Program-made: the position numbers and the translations under genes
Notes under the pieces: model-generated
The model's input: only the letters and a program-made list of their open reading frames with translations
Databases searched by the model: none
What the model was told of the DNA's origin: nothing
Assembly (NCBI GenBank): GCA_932521025.1
Contig: OW051471.1
Location: 2,046,001 to 2,110,000, forward strand
DNA length: 64,000 bases
Source: Oscheius onirici
Taxonomy: Eukaryota; Nematoda; Chromadorea; Rhabditida; Rhabditidae
Direction of reading: 5' to 3'
Part shown: in pieces, positions 32,904-46,500 of the stretch
How positions within the stretch are numbered: the stretch's first letter is position 1
Layout of the letters: each line of letters opens with the position of its first letter

Positions 32904-33023
32904 ATGAGGAAATGGTTGGAAGATGAGGAAAGACAACTCAAAGAACTGGAAAGGAAAGAAAAAAAACGGCCGACTGCCATTGAAAGATTTACCTCTCTGG
33001 AAGTATGTTTCAATAAAAAGTAA
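32904..33023 (+). other. Small charged open frame, possible exon
   Basis: 39 codons beginning MRKWLEDEERQLKELERKEK, strongly Lys/Glu-rich, with an optional donor GTATGT after SLE and an AATAAA at about 33011. It may be a remnant of the innexin tail, a tiny gene, or chance in A-rich DNA. Confidence 0.25.
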
Positions 33024-34579
33024 AACGGAAGGATAGTGTCACCAGAGTTTTCGGTGTTCAATGGTTGAGAAGACTACGTGACAGCATCTGAGTATCTTCG
33101 CTACATGAAAACTCATTGAAAGAATGCGAATAAATCAAATTAAATCAAATCAGTAATGAACTCCAACTGGAAAGTACTGTGAACTGCAGATTTCTATTAT
33201 TCCATTCGTTTATGTGTGAGAGCTAGTCTACGGCATGGTTCTGTTGCATGGCCTATTTTGAATGTCATCTAAGAATCAAACTCTCGTCAAATGTATCGGG
33301 TAGAGATAGAGTCATGAAAATTTTCAACAGATAGTTCTCAAAACGTTGTTGTGTTTTACAGGGTACTCTAATAGAAACCAGTAAATGGAATTGCGTTCGT
33401 TGGATTTACAATTTTTGTGGGGAGCTTTGCTTCCAGGCTGTGAGGGTCAAGGGGCCAAATCCCTTTGCTTCTCAAACATTTCCCGATGTTAAAAGTTCAG
33501 ATGTTTCAGTAGTTGTCAGAGCACTATGGTTATCGATAGACTCAAAAAACGAAAGCACCAGCCATATAACGGTTACCCTTTCTCGCAAGAAATCTCGGTG
33601 TCTGTGGCTGATTCTGTGACTTTGTTTGTCTACGGCCACGAGATTCGTCGTGACAAGTTAGAAAGTGTCCGGATTAGACAGTCACTTGTGAACTCGGAGT
33701 TTTTACAGACCGCCAAGTAGGAAGCTTTATAAATAGGTATACGGTAAAAAAAAACTACTTTGAATTTGCGGGTCCAGATGAACAGGACACAGTTCCGCAG
33801 AAAGGCTAACTCCCACATCCAATTGCAATTAGAAAAGCTAACCAGAACTCTTTATTTCTGCATTCGATGCACTATATTTCATATAATGCCACGAGATATT
33901 ATTGTGAGAATTATAGAGAGAGAATGTATTCAGTTGTTCGGAGTCACAATTTGTTACACTAAATGAGCATCTGAAAAAGGTCGGGATGGGGGATTGTGAA
34001 AAGGCGCAAAATCGGTACATATTATGGCCAAATACCGTACTTTTTCCACTGATAGCTTCAAGTTTTTGGGAGCCAAAAAGGTCTTTTTGGACGCAAAATA
34101 TAAATTTTTCGGACTCTGGACCCAAAAGTGGGGCTAAAATTAATAGTTTTTGACCGTTTTAGCTTCAAAAACCTGGTTTTGAACCAATGTTTGCAGCCAA
34201 AGAGCCAAATTTTTAGCGTTTGCGCGCCAAAATCACATTCAAAAAGTACCACAAGAAAAAGTACGATACGAGAGCGGCATATTGAAAGGCCAGCGGAGAG
34301 AAAGTACGATGGGGAAGCACATAAAAAAAATGAGAATATTAGAAAATAACAACACCTAGGTGACGGGGCTCTTTTTTACAGAAAAAATAGCCTACCCGAG
34401 CGCATTGCAACGATAAAAAGGGAGGAAAAACAAGAAGAAGAACAAGCGGGAATGTTCGGAGAATATTATGTGGATCTTCTCTTTGAGAAAACTAGGCGGA
34501 GTGAAAAATCACCGGATTTTTCCAACTTTTTTAGAGGACCGGGACGGGGGAAGATGATTGAAGCTCGATGGAGATTTTA
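33024..34579. other. Intergenic DNA between innexin-like gene and sax-7
   Basis: AT-rich, with no recognised gene. The frames at 33526-33720 and 33769-33966 lack splice context and homology that I know. The region must include the sax-7 3' UTR at its right end. Confidence 0.35.
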
Positions 34580-37500
34580 CTAGACGAAAGTAGAGGTGGA
34601 GCCCTTCTCAGGCCTCTCAACTGGAAGCAGCTTGTTCTGAGGGACGTATTGACCTGAAATTGGGGGGAATTAGTGGGTTTTATTTTATTATTTTTTGAAT
34701 GAGCAAGAATCAAAGAAACTAGAAGTGACAGGCTATCAAACCCTTGTGAAACAACTTTGAACACTTACAATTAGAATTTGTTCAAAAAACTATTGTTTAT
34801 AAACGACTTGTCGACATACTATTGCTGTAAAACATTTTGGGCTGTCTATATAGATTTACTGAAACTGCTGAAAGACAAAAGGTACTAAGGAATCTTGAAA
34901 GCCTATTTTTAGGCTCTTGTCCCGTTGCGGGTTTTATTTTTTTAGGTGCATGAATTTAGGGCGCCAAAATGAGCTTTCAGGGAGCGAAAGTTGAATTTTT
35001 GCAGTCAAAGTACGAGCAGGATTAGATTTTGCAGAAGGAACAACGTTTTTCTGAACGTAAGAAGACAGAAGGTTTCTCAAAAGATTGACAAGGCTTCTCA
35101 AGAAAGACATTCTGAAACGTTACGGAAAACCATTACGTGTGTGTCCAACCCTAAAATAAGTTTAGACAATGAAACAAAATCTATGAATGAATCTAAACTT
35201 TTTTGAACCAAACCACCAATCGTGACTTTTTTTTCCTTGAAATTTCTCCTTTTTCCTTTTTTTCCAAGAAACTTGAGCTACTTTATTTGTTTCACCTTCT
35301 TGCCTTATACCAGTCAATCGCCACAAAAAGCGATTTGGTAGCGACTGGCGAAGCTAGAAAAGAGCGTAACAAGTACTAACCAATGAACGATCCGTCCTCA
35401 GTAAACCTGCCGGGATCGGTATCTCCGTACTCGGCCATACTGTCCGTCTCCGACGGGGCATTGCTGCCAGTCAGAGAGCGCTTCTCGTCATCATTCCTGT
35501 ACTCTCCAAAGTGCTGTTTTCCGAGGATCGGCTCCCTTCCTTGTTCGCGTTCCTTCTCAGAGACGGGGTAGTTCTGGCCACGGTGACGACAGGCGACACA
35601 GCAGATGCAGCAGATGATGAAGAGGAGCAGAAGAATGACCAGGAGCAAGGCGAGGAGCCAGAGAATGGCTTGTCGGGGAGCTGAAAATGGATTTAATTTG
35701 GGCTTTTGTTGTGCTTTTAGATTTCTGGTGAGAAAAATATAATGTTTTAGGCTATGTATGAAAAAAAGTAAAGCTGAATTTGAGTATGGCTAGCCTGCAG
35801 GAAGATGTTTTTTTTTTGAAAACTAAAAACGTGCCTTTGTCGAAAATGTGTTTCTTGCAATGGATCGACTAATGTTTCAGTCGGAATATAAAAGAAAAAA
35901 AGAATTTTAGTACTACTGGATTCCGATTTTTTCTTTCGAGGATCAGCAGGGAGAGCTGCTGTTAGCATCGTTTTATATAGAAAACGTAAAGTTTTTTTTG
36001 TCAAAAATTTGCTACTGTATAGTCTATTTCCAATTGCCAGCGGCACTGGTTTGGGCGCCATTTTGAACAAAGCTGGTTTGGAATCCGAAAATCACTATTT
36101 TTGAGAATTTTCGGTATTTTTTCACCGTGGAAACGGACTATATAGTCTGTTCAAAAAATAGAGAGCATTATTTGAATTGGCCCGCACTTTTTCATTGATT
36201 GAGTATCCAACATTTACATGCTGCAACGTGCTACGCAGCTAAATTCCCGCCATATTGATTTGAAAATTGTTCTTTGAAGAAAGCGCGGGCCAATTCAAAA
36301 AATACTCTCTACATTTTGAACAGACTATAGTTTGTTTCATTTCGAAGGCAAAAGTAGGCCAAAGAGCAGAACACGTTCTTCTGAATTTGTATTCGAATTT
36401 CGGTCTTTTTTCAGTTTTTTTTTCTAGTTTTCCTATTTTTAGCTTTCAAATTTTCTCTATTCTATGCTGGTTATAAACGCCCCACTGGTTACTCTCCACC
36501 GGTTAGAAAATCACATTAGTATAAGAATCCTCGCCATCAGGCTTGTTGATTCTGGGTTGTTGCGCTGCGGCCAAGTTGGACTTTGCGGCGGGCTAAAAAA
36601 AATTCATTTCGCATTTTTTTCTGATTTTTTTATTTCCAAATACGTCCCCTGATTAGATTTAGTTTTGTCATCAGAAAAATTAGAAGAAAATCGAAAACTG
36701 ACAACAAAAATAGAAGAAAATGCGGATTTTTGACGAAATTCGGTAAAAATAGCAGTTTTCTTCTATTTTCATTGTCAGTTTTCGATTTTCTTCCAATTTT
36801 TCTGATGGCAAAACTAAATCTAATTGGGGACGTATTTGGGAACAAAAAAATCAAAAAAAAATGCGAAATGAATTTTTTTAGCCCGCCGCAAAGTCCAACC
36901 TGGCTGCAGCGCAGCCCAGCCCAGAACGCAGTGCAGGTTTTCAACAAGCCTGCTCGCAATAGTGTATTTGTCTCTCCACTTGCTCACGTCTAGGTAAAGT
37001 AAAACCAAAAAAACTCACATCTTCCAGTAGTAGTGATATGGCTGATCGGACTGAAAGTCTGTCTGTCCACTCCATCCTGATCCTGCTGGATAGCCGCTAC
37101 TCTGACGTCATATCTGGTTCCAGGGTTCAGATGATCGACCGTGAGGGTCAGGTCGTCTCCTAAAGATACCGTATTTTTGGTACTAGAGGGACAGATAGAC
37201 ACAGGGACAGACAGAGAGACATAGAGTCATTCGAACCTGTCTGTTTTAGTTCCTTCCACTGGTCTTCGCCAGCTCCGTCCTCTTTGTACTGAACCATGAA
37301 GGTATTTCCAACTGGCGCTCTCGAAGTTTCGTCGAAAGCGGAAGGCCGGAAGGTCACATTGAAGTAGTCGTTTCCGATCTCATTCTCAACAAATGTCGGC
37401 ACTCCCGGGTCCACTGAAATAGAAATTCTGATTATTGAGACTTCAGAGCGGATTTCAGTCTTTTCCACACACAGGTGTGAAATTTCTTAGGGTTTTTTTG

Positions 37501-40500
37501 GGGGCAGAAGGATCTGCATGGGATGTTTGTGAGGGTTCCGTTTGTTCCGATGATTGAATAATAATGCCATGGTAAGACGGTTAGTAGTACTGTCATCATC
37601 AACAACGCTTTTGATAGACGTTTGCTGTTTCAATAACGGTGCAGAAATGTTTTATTTTACTCGGTAGTATCGCATCGGAAGCCGGCGTACAAAAGAAAAT
37701 ATTCAAACTATCCGTTGTTTCTGGGAAACCCATGGACTTTTTTTGATGGTATCTGAAAACCACTATCTTCTCGAAATGTTGGTCAGTTGCTATGCGAAAA
37801 AAAACACTGTAGTCAAGAATACCGAGAGCTTATTTCGTCCTTTTTTTCGATGACTCAAAGTGCATATAGGTCTCGCCAAAATGACCTTCAAAAATGGTTC
37901 CGGCTTGGTCTCGAGGGGACTTGGCGCGCAAATTATTTTTGGCGGTATTTCAAATCTTTGCCCTTTTTCTTGTCGAATTTTCGTTCCTTCTTGTTATTTT
38001 TAGGTCATTTTTATTGTTTCTTTCTTGCCTATCAATCGTGCAAATGCCCTCTATGATTTTGTGAAAAAATAAATCCGAAATAATCAAAAATAGAAAAATG
38101 ACGCTCTAAGAGAGTGTTGATGCGGTTGTATGCGTATATAGGCCTGGGAATAGTACTCCTACATGTGATTTATCAATCCTGCCGATGAAATCACTTGCTT
38201 TGACATAGATAAACGGTAAAAATTGAAAACAGAACTATTTTCCACTATTTTTTTTCTTATAATCATAGAGGGCATTTGCACGATTGATAGGCAAGAAAGA
38301 AACAAGAAAAATGACATAAAAATAAGAAAAAGGAACAAAAATTCGACTAGAAAAACGGCAAAAATTTGAAATACCGCCAAAAATAGTTTGCGCGCCAAGT
38401 CTCCTCGAGACCAAGCCGGAACCAAATTTTGAAGGTCATTTTGGCGAAACATATAAAAGGTTTTAGTTTTGTCCTACTGGTTGTGACAATAGATCGCTTT
38501 CCGAATTGTTCCATACGAAGCGTAAAATTCAATCCCGGGTTCCTCCATAACAGTACATAAAAGCTTTACGAAGAGACTTTATGTCTAGTCCAAAACAAAT
38601 ATGGGTACTTTTTTCTACTTTTTTTTCTGTATTCAAATTGTATAAAAAAATTACTTTATCTATCGTTTTGACCATCCTCTGTTAGATATTCACTAGGTTT
38701 TTGAAACCAAAAACATTTTTTTTTCATTTCAGCGGGAGCATTTTTTCATCGCAAAGTTTGCTAGAGTCTTTTTCCACACTTCACACAAAAACTAAACAAG
38801 TCAAAGGTTCTGAATAGTGTTACAGGCATCTTTTGAGCTTGAAAATAACTCTTTGACCTGATTTTTTGACCATTTTTGTTTCAAGAAATCATCATACTTT
38901 CCAACTAGTTTTTGAAAGCGCCCTAGACGACAAGTTTTTGTCAAACATGAATACAATTATCTATTTTCCCTTCTTTACCCAAATTTCAGCTCCCATTCCC
39001 TTACTTTTTCATTTTTTTTTTGCTTCAAAAGTTCGCTATAAATGAATCGATTCCTAGAAAGACAATTATGTCGACGAATTGCAGCTGTCTAAAACAGTCA
39101 ACCCCTTTCCCCTTCTTCTCTATTTGTTTCCTCTTCCCCCATCTTTAGCTCACTTTCTCTCCCTCTTTCCGTCCGTTTTATTGCCTGCTGTGTCATCGAG
39201 ACGCGTCCAGCCAAAAGTATAACAAACGTACTCTCAGGTCCCCATACCCCGAAGAAAAAGGCTCAATATTCTCTTAGAGAGACTGGAAATGCAATTGTTT
39301 TCGTGCAAATGCCGTCGTTTGTTTCTCACTGAGCTCTCCTTCGATCGGTCTGGGCTCTCTTCATTTGAACGCCGCTGCCTTCTTTTGGTATAAAAAAGGA
39401 GAGAAAGGGCAAATTGCATTGGGCTCAACCTCTCTCTCTTTCCTTTACCACTTCCATTTCAGTTGGCACATTGGATGGGTGGGCGGAGAGAGAGGAATAG
39501 GCTCAGTTGGGAAAAGAACAGCAATGGTGAATGCTATCCTTTGTTTTGGTTAACTTTAGTACTGTTACTGAAACAAGTAAGTTTTTGAAGAGGCCTTTTA
39601 CTTGGCCAAGATATTGCTACTGAAATTGGCATCCACTGTTTTGGTTCTCTTTAGCATATTTGCGGAAAACAGCGAAGACTACTGTATGAAGAAAACGGCA
39701 ATTTGAAAAGAAAGAATCAATCAAAACACGCTCTCAGAAGTTTTGGATACCTCAAGAGGACATTGAAATATATAATGAGAAAATGAGGAACGGTTAGGCA
39801 AGTTTTAGTACCATTCGTGAAACCAAAAGCGTATGGATGTGATGAGAGAAGAGAACTAGATATTTGGCAACAAAACTCATGAAAAACTGTTCAGCTGTCT
39901 TAGCCTAAGTTTACTAAATTTCGTGAAACAGTAAACGATTTCTGGCTGCTCACTGAACGACTCCAAACCTAGTAGATTCAAAAGATACGGTTTTAGCCAA
40001 AAAGTCAAAGTTGTATGATTGGCCGAAAGTTGCGTCTTTGGTAGATGTCAGTATCTTCTAATATTTTGGAGGTACTAATATAAGGGAAACATTTTTGATC
40101 TCCAAATTTTCCCTATACGTTCAATCCAACTATTAGGTCGAGATCTTTTGGTGGAGCCCGTATCTCCTGAAGTCAAAAACAAAAAGATTTCCTCTCAGCG
40201 GACTCGAACCCTCGTCGCTCCAGCGTGAGTTCCCCAAACCCACTGCGCCACCCGGACATTTTCAATTTAGGGGTGATTCCAAAGTCAAAAACCATTTTTC
40301 AAAAAAGCAAAGTACTCGTCTTTCCGAGAAAAAAATTAATGTAGTTGACGCCACCAAAAGACTTACCTCTCAACCTACTAAATAGGCGAGGGTTCTTGTT
40401 TTCGACATAAACAAAATAAAAATTGTTGTTATGACGCTGGTCCGGAACTCATATCCTCCGTGAAACAAAAATGGAATAAACCACAATTTCTTTCAGCATT

Positions 40501-43500
40501 CATTCCGGCAATTTTTCAGCAACTCAGTGTTCAAATCAAATGACTTCAAAGGAATAGTTTTCTTACACTCCAACAGTGAAACATATTTTCTTCTTTTTCC
40601 CATTATCACCTCATGTGTTGACATCAAAACAGCCCTCGGCATACAAGAGCAAAACAAGAACCAGTTTTCCTACTTTCAATACAACTGTTCACAAAGCGGC
40701 AATCCTCTCAGCACTGCCTTTCCCTAAACAATGCATATTTTATGACCGGTAGGCTGAAGGGTTTTCGGGCGTAAAGCAATTTTTTCGGTAAAAAGATGCT
40801 GTGGTTTTTGATTTTGCGTTTCTGAGAAAGGGGTAAAATGTTAAAGGAAAGAGACTGTTAATTTTGTTTGCGTGTCAACTTTTCAGTTACAAAAAGGAAC
40901 AGAACATTATTTTCATTCAAAAAGGGAATAATTGTATGTGACCTTATTCCAGAAAATTGTTCTTCGTTTTTTTTTCTCATCTCAGCTGAAACACAGGCCC
41001 AGAGAAAGAACGTACACTCATTGTTGTACTATAAACATCTGCTGAAACATAAAGAAATTCGCCTCGTTGATTCTTTTCTCCATCACCGTAACTCATTGCC
41101 AGAAATTAATTGACCAAAACATCCTAAAACTAACTGGTACGTTTCCATGAGATACTCATCAAACCCTTTCTAAATCCAATAAATAAACTGAAGCAAAAAC
41201 GAACCCCTCACTATACTTTCTTTTCATATGGATCATTATCTGACTGGAAAATTGCAGACTTTTACTGTATCCTCATCGACTGAAAACTCAAAGTTTTTTT
41301 GTTTTGGCGATCGAAATGATCAAAACTTCCGAAACGTCTAGGCTACATCCATAAACTGAAACATGAGTAAATTAAAAAAAAAATGCCATTTTTCTCATTT
41401 TCACCTCTATGTTCATCCACCGAAACACCAAAAGTTTAGTTATTTTGCCTGAAGTACTCCCCAGGAATAGAATCTCTCGAAAAACACTTACTACTGAAAG
41501 GCAAAAAAGAGCAACTTACAAGGAGCCGCTTGGACGTTTATCAATAGCAGTAGAATAGGTAAAAATAGCATCATTCCGTGGTCAACAAACGCGGTTCAAA
41601 TTGTTGCCAGACTGGGTATCAGGCACCGATAACTATAGCAGGGAGAGGAGAAGAGAGACGGGGATTGGCAAAAGTGGGCGGAGCAGTCAATGTGCCGGCC
41701 TCATAAGCACCAGCTGAGCCCCGCCCTGTGTGTCTGATAATTTGGAGAGGGGTACGGGTAAACAGGGACCAGGAATACTATAATTAGACCTATAGAGAGG
41801 AGCTGGTGGAACGGAAAGGGGAGCCTATTGAGAGAGGAAGTAGAATCAAGAACTGGGATTGTTTAGGGTAAAGCTTGTTCGAAACGAATCAGTAATCCTA
41901 AATTTTCTTCTCTTTATGTACACTTTCGCTGCTATTAGATTCATTGATAAATTCGTTTCTTTGCGGACATAAGACTACCAATGAAGAACCTCATTTTCTT
42001 CAAGCCTATATGCTTTACATGGAACAAAAATACTCAAAAATTCTGTTTTCCCCTATCTTTTTCCCTGACGATCGAAACTTTCCCAACTACTAGTCCTTTA
42101 TACAGCTACTGAAATACAAAAAAAAGAAGCTACCTATGTGAAAAAGTAATTTGTTGTAAACGCACTAATTCGGGCTTGAACAGTTACTGTTTCTTTCTGG
42201 TTTTGTAATATTGCCCCATGAAACATTTCTGAAAAGAGGCATAGTCGGAACAGTTTTTCGCCTTTTTCAACCCTCTAAAAGCGGATATTTTCCAATGCAG
42301 ATCTTTTTTTTCACTCAAGGGGTAAAAAAGACTCACCTCCTTCAGCAACTTCTTCCGGAAGAGTATTGGCATCAAAGCTGTTCGGATCTCCTTCACCCAT
42401 CTTCGTGGCAGCCTTGACGATAAATCTGTACGGAGTCTCGTGATCGAGTCGGTCTATTCGGGCCTGTGTCTTGGAGGGATCGACTTCTGTGACGAGACAG
42501 TCACGATCCTGGACGACGCCGTTCACCATTCGGCAGGCTTCGATCTGGAAAATTAGCCTTTTTACCACTCGTCAGTGAAATACAAAAGGAGAACTCTAGC
42601 TCTGAGGTCATTCAACCATTTTTTGCGCTTTATTCATTTTTTACAAATTTTTGAGTTTTTTTTTATATTAGTAATTATAAGGAAACAATATTGTTTAAAT
42701 TTTCTCAGCTTCACTTTTTTCCCGCTTTTAGAAGACGTCTCGAAGCTCTACAGTGATGCTGTAAAGACGATGATTATACAACGATTTTGTGAAGCAGCTT
42801 TTTCTCATTTTTCACTACTTTGATTAAACTTTCCAAAACTGCAAGAGTGTGATTGGAAGAGAGTGGTCAAATATAAAAGTTTTGTGAAACATTGCTTTCT
42901 TCTTTCCGAATTCGTAGGTATATTATGCCAGATCTGTCGTGCTTCCCAGTACACGTAAACATCGTGTTTCAAACTTTTTTTTATCGGTTTTTGTGAAACA
43001 AACTTGCCTTTTTTGGGTATTTTTGCACTTTTTTGGTGTTTTCAAAAGTTTTGTCCAACTAAAGTGAGAGCACTGGAGCTGCTTGGACTATCAAAGTTTT
43101 GCGGAGAACACTTGTAGTGACAAAGATAACTCATTTACTAGAACTTTTTATAGCTGGAACGCCAGAGCGAGTAAACGTCAGCTACATACCGGAATACAAA
43201 GTTTTTGTGAAACATTATTCTTTCTTTTTTCGAGCAAGAGTTTTATCTTTACCATAGGGAGAGCAGCTGAGGAAGCAATACATTTTTTTCCTAGAATTTG
43301 GGTTACTGTAATTTTAGCAACGGAATTGATAGAACTCGAATGTTTTCTGTCTGGTCCAAGAAATTGAAAAACCCAACCCAGAAAATCCTTTTCATTGCCT
43401 CGAATCAACGGGTTTCGTTCTGTGTCAATTTGATGTTTTGCTACTTTTTTGCCTCCACCTCTGCCCTAAGGTACTGTACTGTAACTATGGTGCACTCGAA

Positions 43501-46500
43501 TGTTATCTTCGCTTTTAGGTAAAAAGTGAGAATTACTCACGTTTTCGCACCGAGCGAAGTTATGAATTTCTACTTTAGCCCTGAAAGGGCGTTTTAAACC
43601 TTGTAAAGATAATGTTTACCCCGTAATCAACGCCAGAGCAAGCTCAATTGCGTGCAGGTCTAATCTGAGGGGCCAGAGAAATCAGGCTTACGCTCTATAA
43701 TCTGGACAGGTGCCAAGGCTGACTCCAAGAACGCTTTATCTAAGAACGAACTTGACGCATTGATTACATGAAATAGGGCTTTTCTCGTACGCTCGATTGT
43801 CCAAAAATAGCTAGGCAAAAAAACCCCACCCGTTTTTGAGACCAAAAATGACGTGAATGGACTAATTTTGTGTCTTTTCTGTATGAATTTTCATACTTTT
43901 TTGGTTTCACTTCTTCCCTAATCTGCTGGAACTAGGCTGAATTACAATTGTACTATGATAAACATAAAAGAACTACTCACGACATATTTCTGGATCTTTC
44001 CATTCTTCTGTCTTGGCTTCTTCCAAATCAACGAAGCTACAGCCTTCTCATTGGCCTCTTTGTTGTTCATCGGATGGACGCGGAGGCCGCGAACGGGGCT
44101 CGGAACTTCAAAATTTTTAGAATTTCTCAGTCAAAAATTATGTTACCTCCTTCATCAGTCCGGAAACTGATGACGGCGCTCTTTTCTCCCTCATTCACTC
44201 CGTTGATAACTTGGATTACGGCGTAGTTCATCGTGCCAGGCTTGAGATCAGAGATTGAGCCTTGAGTGGAGCTGGAACCGAAGATGGCGTATTTTGGCTT
44301 GACGTTGTCCGAGTCGTCGCGGCGAACCTGAAATTCTTTTTTATTTTGGTTGTGGACGTTCCTCGTGAACCAAGCACCCTAAACTCTCCTTCTTTTTAGT
44401 TTTTACAGAAACAAAACTTTTCATCTTGGTTTTGCTTCAATCTCCCTTTATAGCTATTCTATTTTTTATGACACTGTTCATCCAGGCATCAACATTCACA
44501 AAAAATACTTCAGGAAAATTTGTTTGACGAAAATGGAAAACAATGTAAAATTCTACAGCTGTAACCATGTCGTCAACTTACCTTTCATTTGACTGACACA
44601 GAAGCAAAAAGTTTTATTTATATGCCTTTGGTCTCTTCTAACCGTTACACTGAAAAAATGTAAAAGCTTTTTCACAATTGAATGTTCCGCACCAAACAAA
44701 AGGTTCAAAGGTTTTTTGTCTTCAGTTGCTACTGAAACGTTCCTTAGCAGATCGTGCTACACAATGAACAAAACTCTTTATCTCGTCTCCTTTTCTGTTA
44801 CTACTGAAAGCAAATATTTCCTTTTTTCATGGTTCATTTTCTCTTCATAGTTATCTCAAAATATTGTGTTCTGTTCACAAGAGCGTTGCAAGCGACACGA
44901 GTTAGCCCACCCTTTACGCAAACTTTCGTACCAGCCCTTCCCGCTGTTCACACATTTTGTATTCTGACAATGAGCCAAAAAGAGCGTTTTTTCTTGATTG
45001 AGCATCCAACGTTGTACCTACGTACACAGGCTAATTTTAGTCTTGAACAACTCAGAGTGACTATGCGCTCCTTCTTCATGCAACATCGTTTCTTCAGCTT
45101 TTTTTTGGCGTGAATGGAGTAGTCCAAACCGCTATTTTTCGCATTTTTCACTTTTTTTTGCTTCAATCTCTATACATATTACTCACGAGTTCTTCTGTGA
45201 TGTTAATTGCTTCCTATGGCTAAAAATGCTAAAAAAAACTAACCCTAACACTCCTCTTCCATCTGAACCTCGTCTCTTCTCCCGACTCGTCTTCCTCCTC
45301 CTCGCTCGGATCCGACCAGTAGGTGATTTTGTAGCCCGAAAAGTTTCCATTCGCTGTCCATGGATCGACAGCCGTCCAGGTGAACGTCGCCGTTGTGCCG
45401 TCCTTACTCAAAAGGCGGAAATCCTGAGGAACCGAGGATGGAATTCCCTCTCCGGATCGTCCTTCAATGCTCTGAGGCTCAACACTGGCCGTTCCCATGT
45501 CATTCACGGCTTGGACCTGGAAGTTTAGGATAAAAACTAGAAATTTTTGGTAAAAGAACCTGGATTTCGTAGGGCTGGAAAGGCTTGGCATCCTTCTCGT
45601 CGTCGAAATTGATGGTGACCTTGTCGGCGAAGGGATCAGCTACGGTTTGCTCCTTGAACGGAACGTTCTGTCCGGATGGACGGTATCTGGAATTTTTTTT
45701 TCAAATTTTTTGAAAACGTTAGGCAGGAATTGGTTTCTTTAGAAGATTTCTATTCTTATAGAGGGTTCGAAACACATTTTTTTAGATCATTTGAGGTCTC
45801 TTTTGGACTGTTTTTGCATGGTAAAATGTATGTGGGAGTCCAACTACTATTATTCTATTCCAAGAACTAGTTCGATTTGAACTAGTTCCGGCCAATTTGA
45901 ACGGCTGGTCTATTTGAACTGCAACACCAGTAGACATGCGCGCTTGGACCGGCTGGGAAAAAATTGGCTTCAGTGCGGCGGGCAAAAAAGGTTCAGCACG
46001 CTTTTTTTCTGGGTATTTTTTGTGTTTCCCCAGTCATTGTGAACAAATACCAGTTAGTACAGAACAAAATTAGGCAAAAAAAGATGAATCCGCAAAGAAA
46101 ATTGAAGTTTCATACGAAAAACACGAATTCTGCCGACTTTTTTGTGAATTTTGTCTTATTTTTCGTTTTTCTTTGCGGATTCATCTTTTTTTGCCTAACT
46201 TTTTTCTGTGCTAGTCGGTATTTGTTCACAATGACTGGGGAAACACAAAAAACCCAGAAAAAAAGCGTGCTGAACCTTTTTTGCCCGCCGCACTGAAGCC
46301 AATTTTTTTCTCAGCCGGTCCGCACATGTCTAAACACCAGTATGTCTAAACACCAGTGGGATCTAAAAAGTTTTTCGAGTTATGGGCATCATGAAGCCAA
46401 AAGGTCCTCTTTTTTCACAGCTGACTGTTACTTATTTTTTTATCAAAACTGTGATGCTCCAATAGCTGTTTTCTGAGACTTTGAAGTTTAAAATTTTAGA

